Source of the DNA: Bolinopsis microptera | Lineage: Eukaryota; Ctenophora; Tentaculata; Lobata; Bolinopsidae | Assembly (NCBI RefSeq): GCF_026151205.1 | Contig: NC_087074.1 | Coordinates: 8,969,726-9,033,725 of the forward strand | Direction: 5' to 3' | DNA length: 64,000 nt | Shown: positions 55,200-64,000 of the stretch, one piece after another | How the letters are laid out: each line of letters starts with the position of its first letter | Numbering within the stretch: position 1 is the stretch's first letter | The notes under the pieces: model-generated | What the model was told of the DNA's origin: nothing | What the model saw: the letters and a program-made list of their open reading frames with translations, nothing else | The model's database searches: none | Translations under genes and position numbers: made by a program

Positions 55200-56010
55200 G
55201 GGGTCGTTCACATATTATGTAATCAGCCGAGGGGGTGGGGGTTTTCAAATACTTACGGTTGATTACGGGGGGGGGTTTGGTCGTTGATTACGTAATCAAA
55301 ATTTTAATTTTTTACCGATTTTCGAAATACCAATTGGACAATTTTCGTTAATTATTAATACTTTAATTTGTATAAACCATTTGAGATATTACAAAAATCT
55401 TCTCAAGTCTCAGACAGCAATGAATAATGTGTATTTCTTGTATCTCTACATCAAAATTTAACTCAAAAATGGGGGGGTCAAACCTTGATTACGTAATATA
55501 GGAGGGGGGTTGGGTCTTGATTACGGGGGGGGGGGGGGGGGGTCAAACCTTGATTACGTAATACTAATATATATATATATTTCATGGCTGGACTTCTACA
55601 CAATAAAAGAAAGCGGTTTCTACACAATAAAAGAAAGCGGTATATATATATATATATATCAGATTTATTATATGTATATATATATATATATCAGATTTTC
55701 CCACTGCTTTTAGTTTGTATTTATTCTCAATTGTATATGATTCGTATTTGTTGTAGTTACTTTAATGATATAATTTCTCAGAATTGATGTAAATAAACGA
55801 TGCAAAGACTTTCGAAGATCTAATCACAACCGCTTTCTTTTATTGTGTAGAAGTCCAGCCATGAAATATATATATATATATACAATATATATAGGGGGGT
55901 TTTGACATACGTTGCATGCCAATTTTCGGTCTTGATTACGGTTGATTACGCGGAGGGGGGGGGGGGTAAAAATTCTCAAAAAAATGATTACGTAATATGT
56001 GAACGACCCC
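55200..56010. mobile_element. PIF/Harbinger-like MITE, 811 bp
   Basis: Inverted ends GGGGTCGTTCACATATTAYG (25/26 over the first 26 bp, ending GTAATCA) with a 3-bp duplication TTA on both sides (55197-55199 and 56011-56013). TTA duplication and a G-run start fit PIF/Harbinger. Internal GATTACG and long G runs repeat. A second MITE is nested inside at 55581-55865. Confidence 0.82.
55581..55865. mobile_element. Nested MITE with perfect 38-bp inverted ends
   Basis: Arms 55581-55618 and 55828-55865 are perfect inverted repeats beginning TTCATGGCTGGACTTCTACA. Both outer flanks are (TA)n, so the element sits in a TA microsatellite and its exact duplication is hidden; TA insertion fits Tc1/mariner. 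Part of the left arm is duplicated directly (55595-55639). Confidence 0.85.
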
Positions 56011-56013
56011 TTA

Positions 56014-56385
56014 TCACTTATCCTCTCTGATCATTTCGACCATCTTACTATATATAAAGCGAGACGATAGTTTTCCGTGCCATTTTATTTTACTGACACC
56101 ACGGCATCAACTTTTACGCGAATTTCCGCAAAAACCGTAAAAGATATACAACTGAAACTTTTTTGACTGGGTCAAATGTTTTAAATTTAATGGCCTCCAA
56201 ATCAGCATGAAAAAATAAAAAATTGGCCAAGGAATAGTGATTTTAGAGCCCAAAATTTGGACCCCTAGCTAAGTCATAAGTGGTGCCAAAAACGCGAATT
56301 AAATAGGTAATAATTATTTTAGTCTCTTGAGTCTTGACACCGTTTAGGGTTATATTATACGGGTTCCTGCTAGTAGTAGCATAAT
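56014..56385. other. Spacer
   Basis: No gene. Ordinary AT-rich sequence between two MITEs. Confidence 0.3.
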
Positions 56386-56671
56386 TTGACCATTGTTAAT
56401 GGTCTGGCCCGGCGCGCGCTACTTCGTAGCACGTGCCAACATTTCGAGAAGAAAGCGGCGCGCGCTACTGTACTGCGAAGAAATTTAGACGAGTAACATC
56501 CGTCAACAAAAATGCATCATCCGACAAAGTAATGACGGATGTTACTCGTCTAAATTTCTTCGAAGTAGCGCGCGCCGCTTTCTTCTCAAAATGTTATGGC
56601 CCGATGGCACGTGCTACGAAGTAGCGCGCGCCGGGCCAAATTGCAAATCATTAACAATCAACAATGGTCAA
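56386..56671. mobile_element. GC-rich foldback element
   Basis: A palindromic unit. The left arm TTGACCATTGTTAATG, GGCCCGGCGCGCGCTACTTCG, AGCACGTGCC is mirrored on the right. The inner halves (GAGAAGAAAGCGGCGCGCGC; TTAGACGAGTAACATCCGTC) are also inverted copies. Half-copies of the same family lie at 57554-57619 and 59632-59755. No clear target duplication. Confidence 0.75.
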
Positions 56672-56912
56672 CATTTTTGGCGATCGGCGGCCGGCGCGTA
56701 CGAAATTGACCATTGCAATTGACTTCATACATGTTACGTATCACAAATATCAGCGCGAAAAGTGGCATGCAACGTTGAACGTATGTCAACAATTGACGCA
56801 CGTTACAAACCCTCTTCCCGCGCGGCAGCCGGCCGCAAAACCCTCTTTCCGGCCGGCCGGAGTGCACGAGAGAAGTAAACAACGTGAAGAAAATACTATA
56901 CTAAGCTATACT

Positions 56913-57028
56913 TTGTCATACGTTGTATGACCCGCCGCGCACAAAGTGCGCGGCTCCCCCTGTATCGTCAGAACGATAGTGAAACACCCACATAGTGAAA
57001 CGACCGTGGGGGTCGCAACGTGATACAA
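56913..57028 (+). mobile_element. Double-hairpin MITE, copy 3 (intact)
   Basis: 116 bp, TTGTCATACGTTGTATGAC to GTCGCAACGTGATACAA. It is flanked by a perfect 8-bp duplication GCTATACT (56905-56912 and 57029-57036). It contains a CATAC/GTATG stem, a CGCGCAC/GTGCGCG stem and a CCGTGGGGGTCG segment. No coding capacity. Confidence 0.92.
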
Positions 57029-57093
57029 GCTATACTAATTCAGAAAGCTGAAAACGGTGTCATGTTATTGTATGTTCAAGATTTAATATACCC

Positions 57094-57408
57094 TACCAAG
57101 ACGGGCCCCGAGTTAGACTCGTCGACACTCGACGCCCGGTCTAATCACTAATATTTGGAACAAATATTTCACAAGTATCATTTGTCAGTCATCATAATTG
57201 CTATCATGTCATGGAGCCTGAACGAATTTTTTACAATGACCATTCCACATTCGCGAAATCTATTAAAGGTAATTAAATTTATACCATTCTCGAGACTTAG
57301 GCGCGTGTCAAGTTGTTCCTTATTAACTGTTAACTGTTAACAGGTGATACTCGTTAAATATTTGTTCCAAGACCGTCGACGAGTCCAACTCGGCGCACGT
57401 CTTGGTAA
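57094..57408. mobile_element. Foldback element with GTCGACGAGT arms
   Basis: Left sequence CTACCAAGACGGGCCCCGAG, ACTCGTCGAC, GGAACAAATATTTCAC is repeated inverted at 57340-57408 with substitutions. A further single arm lies at 58725-58800. Borders are approximate. Confidence 0.65.
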
Positions 57409-57433
57409 GTTATAAACTTACAAATTGTTCCTT

Positions 57434-57545
57434 GGTAATGGATTAATTGACGATGTTGGATGTCAATTCATCGCAGCTCGGCCGCGCGGCACAGTAGCGT
57501 ATCTCGCCGATCTAGCTGCGAGAAGCCTCATTGAGTCCGCAGCGT
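57434..57545. repeat. GC-rich repeat shared with 20.8-21.0 kb
   Basis: Sequence around CGGCACAGTAGCGTATCTCG, CGATCTAGCTG and GAGAAGCCTCATTGAGT occurs, inverted, at about 20846-20965 inside another MITE. Probably a separate mobile repeat family. Confidence 0.75.
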
Positions 57546-57619
57546 TAACGGTTGACCGTTGTTAATGATCTGGCCCAGCGTGCGCTACTTCGAAGAAATT
57601 TAGACGAGTAACATCCGTC

Positions 57620-58710
57620 TTGTATCACGTTGCGACCCCCACGGTCGTTTCACTATGTGGGTGTCAAGTAATTTGCGAGCCGCACGAGAAATCTCAGGTG
57701 CAACTGTACGAGAAGAACTCGCGTGCGCGAAGCGATAATCTCAGTGCTAAATAGTTACTGCGTGCACTGTAAAGTCACATTTAGAAAGTTCCAGACTATT
57801 TGATGTTGTGTGTTAACTTTTTTGATGATGTGATCGCTATGTTGACAAAAAGCTTTTGTTTCTGGGCTCTGGCTTTTTAAATTTTTGACTTGCAGCACTT
57901 TCTTAATCAATTGTTCTTACTTGCTTACATGGGGACCCTGGGGTTTACTGTATAAATACTTAAGTCTTAATATTGAGACTATTAAATCAGTTAAAGCCAT
58001 AATTTTAGTCACAATATTTACAGAATGGAGAATAATACATAAGATTTAACAGAACTAAAATTCATCTGTATAATAAACTAACAGTAACAATATTACATAC
58101 GTCAGTGCTTCAAAGAACTATGTTTTTGAAGAAGTTTCAAAGTTAATATTTGGGTCCATATCGGGTAAAACTATTAAAGGGCATGATAACAGGAAAATAG
58201 ACTGATATCATACTGTTTCCGGTCCAGTAGCCAAATCTCTAGACGGGTACTCTGTTACTTGTCGTTTGTGATAACATAAAGAGGTGGTATATGGTAGATA
58301 TTTATATAGCATACTCTACAATCTAGATCTTTAAAACGAAGTAAGAGTTGTCACGCCTATATTAGTCGTTTATCTCTCCGTTAAATCTACAATTCTAACA
58401 TCATTGGGTAGCATGAGACAAGCGGAAAAAAGACATACGAATAGATTTCAAGCTCATAAAGGATTGTTGTTGGAGACCAGAGATTTTAAACTAAAGTTTG
58501 ATAGTCGATGTTCTTCTGTAGAATTTGAGTCCAGGTAGAGCACTTTCGTTCGACAAAGTCCAACCTTAGGGTTTGTCGAACTACAGTTGTACGTGTCGAA
58601 CTTGAGTATGTGTACCGAATTTACCGTGGTAAAAAACATCTTCACATCGTTCTGACGATACAGGGGGAGCCGCGCACTTCGTGCGCGGCGGGTCATACAA
58701 CGTATGACAA
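57620..58710 (-). mobile_element. Double-hairpin MITE, copy 4, split by about 1 kb
   Basis: Outer ends TTGTATCACGTTGCGACCCC (57620) and CATACAACGTATGACAA (to 58710), with a perfect 8-bp duplication CATCCGTC (57612-57619 and 58711-58718). The family consensus is interrupted after GTGGGTGT near 57663 and resumes near 58638. The roughly 970 bp between are later-inserted AT-rich sequence without a gene. The target is itself a copy of the foldback family at 56386. Confidence 0.85.
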
Positions 58711-58847
58711 CATCCGTCAACGTTAACGGGTGATACTCGTAAAATATCTGTTCCATATATTGGACCGTCGACGAGTCCAACTCGGCGCGCGTCCTGGTAG
58801 GTTGTAAACCTACAACCGCGGCGCGGCACAGTAACGCATCGAACTAT

Positions 58848-59350
58848 AATTTAATGGACTGTACTGATCCTGCGCGCGCTAATATTTCGAGAAGAAATTA
58901 TTAGAAAGTGATGCGCGCTACATTAAAAAATTACACGAGTATCATTTGTTTGTAATATAAGTTATTCCGCATTTCATCTACGAGTTTATTTTGAAAGGTT
59001 TGGTCCAGATTATCAGGCTCACCAATCATGAATTGTGAATCTTTATACGAGGTGCTCTTAACGAGCTTAAATGTTCACATAGCTATGCCATATGCGTATA
59101 CGCGTACTGCGTGATGCGCTTGTTTCACAAGTAGAATATATCCTTCGCCGGTCGCGCGCTACTGCAAGCGAGAGGGCTCTGGTTAGAGCAAGCTTACTTG
59201 CTTTCATGTGATCAGGTAGGGAACCGAGCAAGAGACAAAAAATTTAGGTAATGGTTCAATAAGTGCGCGCCAATTTCTTGTTTCTTTTCGAAATATGGCC
59301 CGAGGCAAGTTTGCTACAACGTTGCGCGCGCTGGCCGGGCCAGTCCATAA
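58848..59350. mobile_element. Foldback element with TGGACTG and GCGCGCGC arms
   Basis: Left TTTAATGGACTG, TGCGCGCGCTAATATTTCGA versus, inverted from the right end, TTTTATGGACTGGCCCGG, CAGCGCGCGC, ATATTTCGA. Related in design to the element at 56386. Borders are approximate. Confidence 0.55.
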
Positions 59351-59631
59351 AATAAATAAGTTCAGTTTTTACTTGTTCATAGTTTGTAGTTGATGGACTG
59401 ACCCTGGACTCTGTGCGCGCTACTTCGTAAAAAAGATTTTACTTAATGAAGGATTTATTCCTTGTACTGTCCCTTTTGTAAACACTTTTGCAACCTTTAG
59501 CGGAGGATTTTAATTTTGTGCTATAGTATCCAATTTTATTGGTCTTTGGTTCGCATCTTTTAAATTTCTTGCTACACGTTATATAAGGCCGGCAGCGCGC
59601 GCTTCGCGCGCCATCAAAAGGGGTTACAGCT

Positions 59632-59755
59632 TGACCATTGTTAATGATCTGGCTTGGTGCGCGCTACTTTGTAGCACGTACCATCATAAAATTTTGAGAA
59701 GAAAGCGGCGCGCGCTACTTCGAAGAATTTTAGACGAGTAGCATCCGTCAAGGTT
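59632..59755. repeat. Half-copy of the GC-rich foldback
   Basis: TTGACCATTGTTAATGATCTGG, then GCGCGCTACTTTGTAGCACGTACC, GAGAAGAAAGCGGCGCGCGC and TTAGACGAGTAGCATCCGTC: one arm of the element at 56386-56671 without its mirror arm. Confidence 0.8.
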
Positions 59756-59801
59756 ACAGCGTGTGTCGACAAATTTCAATGCGCAATTAAAATGAAAATA
59801 A

Positions 59802-59907
59802 TTGTCATACGTTGTATGATCCGCCGCGCACGAAGTGCGCGGCTCTCGGCCCCTGTATCGTCAGGACGATATAGTGAAACGACCGTGGGGGTCGCAACAT
59901 GATACAA
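59802..59907 (+). mobile_element. Double-hairpin MITE, copy 5 (intact)
   Basis: 106 bp, TTGTCATACGTTGTATGATC to GTCGCAACATGATACAA. Perfect 8-bp duplication GAAAATAA (59794-59801 and 59908-59915). Same hairpin layout as copy 3. Confidence 0.92.
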
Positions 59908-60358
59908 GAAAATAATGCGCACAAAGCAAAAAAATAAAAGTTCATTGGTTAAGGTCGATGGTGCGCGTCAGTCAAAGTAAAAACTAGTTACAGTTAAAAT
60001 ATTAAAACTTGATGACAGCTGGCGGTATTTTGTGTGGTACGCCATCGTATACATCATATCCGTGTGCATTTGTTTCAGTTATATCTTCCAGTTTGACGGA
60101 TGATTATTAGATAAAAGTTATAAACAACAAACAAGGATTCTTAAAATACAACAAATTTCAGCTTAAATATATGAGGAAGGGGAGCCTTCGAAATCTTGCC
60201 AGACACTATACGACCCATCATCTCATCGTAAATGGTAAAGATGAAAGAGCATGATGCAGATGGAGGGTTGCACACGAAGTTGTACAGTTTAAATCTGTAT
60301 CATTGAAATCTAGACTGCATGGAAAACATCCAATATTATAATCAATAATCTTATCTCT
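59908..60358. other. Spacer
   Basis: AT-rich, no gene. It ends with the target sequence TCTTATCTCT of the following LINE. Confidence 0.35.
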
Positions 60359-61391
60359 CTATTATCACCACAGACAACAACAACACTACACTAGATGAAA
60401 GATCATTCAAGCTTCCCGATTATTGCACCGTTTATCAAACAGAACTCACTGCCATCATCGAAGCTTGCAAATATCTATCAACTTATACAAACACACACAT
60501 CATCATATGGTCAGACAGTCTCTCCTCTATTCAAGCCATATCCTCACCTTCAACGAGGAGTAGGACTACTAGAGACTGTTACGACACCCTCAATACACTC
60601 GGATCCACTAACACCTTAGAGATCAGATGGATAGCTGCACACATCGGATTGTGGGGTAATGAAAAAGCAGACGAGCTGGCCAAAAATGGTACAACCAGTG
60701 AATCCACTTTGAATTGCCCAATTCCACAATCTTACATCAAACGCCTGATCAACGACAAAGTCACAAAACTTAATCAAGAATCATGGATTACTAATGGTCC
60801 CAGACACACTAAACTGACACTTGGACATAAAAACATCAACATCATCAAAAATCTCAACACTACACTCAGTAACAACAGACAAAATTATAGAACTGCAGTG
60901 CACCTCATCACGGGACATTGTGGCCTCAACAAACACCTACACACCATTCGCAAATCAGACACAAGTGCTTGTCCTAAATGCGGCGACGAAGAGGAGACTG
61001 TCTCACACTTTCTCGGACAGTGCCCGGCTATTGCCCAAATAAGAGGTCAATATTTCCGGGACTACTACCTCTCTGTCAATGACATATTCGACAACCAACA
61101 CATCTCCACCATTGTCAACTTTACAAACCACACTAAACGCTTAGTGGTGCCAGAGGAGTTGGACCAGACTGGTGTAACATAGCGACTACTTTAACGCCGT
61201 CTTATTTCGCCTCTCTCTTCCACACTCAACCACCACTTAAGCGTTTATCTATGACACACCCCACAACACTTACCATCATCCTTGATTACACATCTTGATT
61301 CCACTGGCATCCTCCCACAGGACTGCCATACCCCAGAGGTAGGCAAAGCATTCATATGCTATCCTCTCGTGGGCCAACCAGGCCCAGCCTC

Positions 61392-61424
<33 letters not shown>
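60359..61424 (+). mobile_element. 5'-truncated LINE with RNase H domain and poly(A) tail
   Basis: Ends in 30 A residues (61395-61424). It is flanked by a 10-bp duplication TCTTATCTCT (60349-60358 and 61425-61434), extendable to 12 bp. Only the 3' end of an RNase H-bearing LINE (I/Jockey/R1-like group) was copied. Confidence 0.92.
60361..61182 (+). pseudogene. RNase H and zinc-motif C-terminus of a LINE ORF2
   Basis: 273 open codons from the truncation point to TAG, with no internal stop. RNase H catalytic context is visible: TELTAII (Glu), WSDSLSSI (Asp) and HIGLWGNEKADELAK (His and Asp). A C-x2-C...H...C motif (CPKCGDEEETVSHFLGQC) follows. Without its 5' part it is a dead fragment, although the frame is undamaged. 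Confidence 0.9.
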
Positions 61425-61429
<5 letters not shown>

Positions 61430-61434
61430 TCTCT

Positions 61435-62587
61435 GGAAATATGGTATTCGAGAGGAACGGATGAACGGCTCTCAGATTAATCTGAGGAGCGAGGACCAAG
61501 ATTGATATCTATGAAGCATGTATCATGTCATGATTTACAACTGTAATAGCTGGAATGCTCTCCTGTCTCCTTTTCAGATTGCTGTTGAGTCCCGTAACTT
61601 AATGAAGCGGTGTATATAATAATACATCTATCAATGAAATCTATTAAAATTAGCAGGTGTACGGTAGCGAGTGCGGTTGTTACGACACTGGCATTGGCTA
61701 GTCAACATTAGAGTAACGACCCGAAATAGTGTGAGCTTTAGAGCCCACTGCAGTTTCATACAAGACTTATTTGATAATAATTATAATAATTTAAACTTTT
61801 ATATTATAGTTTAAAAGGGGCTTGAGAATACCGAACAGCACCCAGCTCTATAGACTTAATATAAGTCTTGGCATGGTAGTCTTGTGTGCGTTCGTTAAAT
61901 CGTAGGAAGACAGACATCAGGCCTTAGAAAGGGCCGTAAAAAGATCATGCATTCTGTAGGGGCATCCTTTAGTACAAATTTCCACAATCTCTAATTTAGA
62001 GATTGTGGAAGTTTTTCCTAGCAAAAAATTCGAAATTACCTTCAAATAAGGAGGCGGTATTTTGTTGCCATGGGGGTGTCATGTAGGGGGTCTTCATCAA
62101 AATTATCTCGAAATTGACTTTATAGTTGTTTCTGATAGAGGGGTGTGATATCTACCAGCTGCTTTTGGTCCCATAAAAAATATCAGCACTTATGTGTATT
62201 AATCGTAATGCGCAAGCAATTTTGAATCGCAAGTTCTGAAAATCGACTCTAAAAATCTATCTTCTCCTACATGTTTTGAGCAATCACCCTCAAACTTTCA
62301 GGATATGTTCTAAGCACCATTTAGAAGAGATCGCTCAGAAAAGATTTTGAGATCCAAGATTTTCAAAATTTCCCGAAAGGGAGTTTAAAATGATCATTTT
62401 TAATTGAGGTTATACAGGTAAAGGCACTGAATAAATAATCATAGTGCTGACATATGATTGGCCTTGGTTAAGAGCTAGTCAAACCATGAAGTAACGCACA
62501 GTGGGTCTGAGAAGAAGTTCTTAAATTGTGTCTCAGTTTTAAACTAATTACAACACTACAAATCTATTACATTTATTGAGTTCAGGG
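61435..62587. other. Spacer; probable 5' UTR of the next LINE at its right end
   Basis: No gene. A short inverted repeat CCACAATCTCTAA/TTAGAGATTGTGG occurs at about 61981-62009. Confidence 0.4.
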
Positions 62588-63541
62588 ATGGAAGAAAAGA
62601 ATGTACCCGAGAGGGCGCCGACGCTAAAGAAGAAACGAGAAGTAAAGATAAGCCCCTCAAAAGCTAAGTCAACAGCTGAGGATGTTTCTGCGCCTGCTGC
62701 AGAAGAAAAATACTGCCCATGTGAAATCTTTATGGCTGATGAGTTATCTGTGGAATGTGAAGCCTGTAAGTTGTTCTGGCATTCAAGTTGTGTTGGCCTG
62801 TCTGGGTTGACAGATGATATGTTAGGGCATCTGACTAACTGGAAGTGTCCCATTTGCTTTGTGGCACCCCACACAGTTAAGGACACTGATGACCAGAGAG
62901 CTGTCAGGGCTATTGTCAAAGAAGAGCTCCAGAAGTTCACACCAGCTTTGGCGAACTCCTTAAAAACAGTTCTAAACAACAGCACGGACAAAAGTGTGAA
63001 AAAAGCTGTTAGTCTCTATTCAGATATTACAGCTAAGTCTCAACAAACTGTTCTGAAAAATCTAAGAAGTTCAGAAACAACCAAAGAAGTTGTCCAGCAG
63101 GTACAACGTAACATTGATGCAGATAGGGTGGAGAGAGAAAGAAAGAAGAAAAATGTCTGCATCCTGAAGGTACCGGAAAGCACCAATAACAGTGTCAAAG
63201 ATCGTGAAAAAGAAGACATCGACTTTTGCATCAACTCACTTGAGATGGAAAAGGGAGACATTGTGTCCTGCTTTAGAGCTGGCAGAGTCAATAAAGACAT
63301 ACCAGAGTACTGCAGGCCCCTTATTGTCAAACTCTATGACGTAGAAGACGTAAAGTACTACACGAATGGAGGGAGAGGAATCCGGTCAAAGAGTGGTCAT
63401 TGGATAAATGAAGATTTGTGCAGAGCTGACCGTAAGGCAAATTTTCAAGCACGGGAGGAAGCAGAGAAGAGGAAAAAGCAGAAGAACGCAGAGAAGAGTC
63501 AGAAGATCGAAGAGAAGGAAGCTACAGTTGCAAAGGAATAA
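62588..63541 (+). CDS. LINE ORF1 with PHD finger
   Basis: 317 aa from ATG 62588. Basic N-terminus. The PHD-type C4HC3 finger at about residues 38-92 includes CPCEIFMADE, CEACKLFWHSSC and WKCPIC. A helical, Lys/Glu-rich coiled-coil-like middle follows, then an RNA-binding-like C-terminal half (KKKNVCILKVPES, with RAGR and PLIVKLYD, as in LINE ORF1 proteins of the L1/CR1 type) and a charged Lys/Glu tail. In this group the protein binds element RNA and chaperones target-primed reverse transcription. The frame is intact. Confidence 0.88.
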   Translation: MEEKNVPERAPTLKKKREVKISPSKAKSTAEDVSAPAAEEKYCPCEIFMADELSVECEACKLFWHSSCVGLSGLTDDMLGHLTNWKCPICFVAPHTVKDTDDQRAVRAIVKEELQKFTPALANSLKTVLNNSTDKSVKKAVSLYSDITAKSQQTVLKNLRSSETTKEVVQQVQRNIDADRVERERKKKNVCILKVPESTNNSVKDREKEDIDFCINSLEMEKGDIVSCFRAGRVNKDIPEYCRPLIVKLYDVEDVKYYTNGGRGIRSKSGHWINEDLCRADRKANFQAREEAEKRKKQKNAEKSQKIEEKEATVAKE

Positions 63542-63795
63542 GCATATTGTATACTAATGCTAGTGGATTCTTTAACAAAATAGATGAAGTAAAATGTTTA
63601 TTGATGCTAAACAAGAACATTGATATTATATGTGTCACAGAGACACATTTTGATAATGATATTTTAGATGCTGAAGTTCAAATTGACGGTTACACAATTT
63701 TTAGAAAAGACCGTGACTTTAAAATTGAATCTTCTAAAAAGGATATTAGTTCTGGAGGAGGGTCCATCATTTATGTTATTAAATCAAAGTTCTAA
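63540..63795 (+). pseudogene. LINE ORF2 apurinic endonuclease, N-terminal fragment
   Basis: The frame opens at or before the ORF1 stop (ISILYTNASGFFNKIDEV) and contains the endonuclease entry motifs NKNIDIICVTETHF (catalytic Glu) and GYTIFRKDR. It ends at TAA 63793-63795, far short of a complete ORF2. Downstream sequence shows no continuation in any frame I could read. Confidence 0.8.
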
Positions 63796-64000
63796 ACAAG
63801 GGATAGTTAAAAAACAACGCCCGAGTCTAATCTTTCCCTAAAACAAAAACTAAAAATTAAAAACTTCATTGCAATTTCCGCCAATATCTCTTGTCATAAC
63901 TCAAATTACGGAGATAATGCAGGTCAAAGATATTATTCAAATAAAGATTTCTTTTACATAAATCATGCACAATCAGCGAGAAAAGATTGCTTTGGGGTCT

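Larger units (their letters stand above)
62588..64000 (+). mobile_element. CR1-type LINE, 5' part, running off the window
   Basis: ORF1 (62588-63541) is followed almost at once by the start of an ORF2 endonuclease (63540-63795). The arrangement and PHD finger in ORF1 are those of CR1-group LINEs. From 63796 on the endonuclease reading is lost, so this copy is damaged or interrupted there. Confidence 0.85.

Overview
The window is nuclear DNA of an invertebrate metazoan. The evidence is spliceosomal introns with GT-AG borders, a nuclear tRNA-Ser, animal-type genes (exportin-5, PEX16, myosin regulatory light chain, HIRA, a poly-C2H2 zinc-finger gene, Unkempt) and a dense load of animal-type non-LTR retrotransposons. 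Unique sequence is AT-rich. The species cannot be named from the sequence; an early-branching marine invertebrate would fit but is not shown.

Layout. 0-8.2 kb holds a compact host cluster on the minus strand: XPO5 5' part (274-1931, two apparent frameshifts), PEX16 (2704-5301, three exons, a long extra N-terminus and a decamer minisatellite starting at a splice donor), myosin regulatory light chain (6246-7580, three exons, complete 171 aa) and tRNA-Ser(CGA) (8081-8162). 9.3-15.0 kb is one complete young LTR retrotransposon (9301-14965, 833-bp LTRs, 5-bp target duplication) that encodes only Gag and protease. 15.8-28.3 kb is a graveyard of nested retrotransposons: a CR1-like LINE broken by a second LINE and by a smaller insertion; an RTE-like LINE broken by a near-identical copy of that second LINE; a further CR1-like 3' end broken by a hAT-type MITE; and two small hairpin MITEs at 20.6-21.1 kb.

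28.6-33.6 kb carries two host genes with long uninterrupted reading frames on the plus strand: an 18-finger C2H2 protein and a HIRA histone chaperone with no intron in its 881 codons. 35.68-53.48 kb is Unkempt, reconstructed here as 13 exons giving 642 aa with six CCCH fingers and a C-terminal RING. Its 8.7-kb third intron holds nested DNA transposons, and a Gln/Asn-rich exon at 47676-48099 looks like an alternative first exon that would skip fingers 1-3.

55.2-59.9 kb is a cluster of short inverted-repeat elements (a PIF-like MITE with another MITE inside it, and GC-rich foldbacks). Among them is a 106-123-bp double-hairpin family with 8-bp target duplications that is also present at 20.6-21.1 kb. 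60.36-61.42 kb is a 5'-truncated LINE with an RNase H domain and poly(A) tail. The right end (62.59-64 kb) opens a CR1-type LINE with a PHD-finger ORF1 and the start of the ORF2 endonuclease.

The host genes are housekeeping functions (small-RNA and tRNA export, peroxisome biogenesis, actomyosin, histone H3.3 deposition, translational control) with no evident shared pathway. The unusual content is in the mobile elements and in the structures of Unkempt, PEX16 and HIRA.
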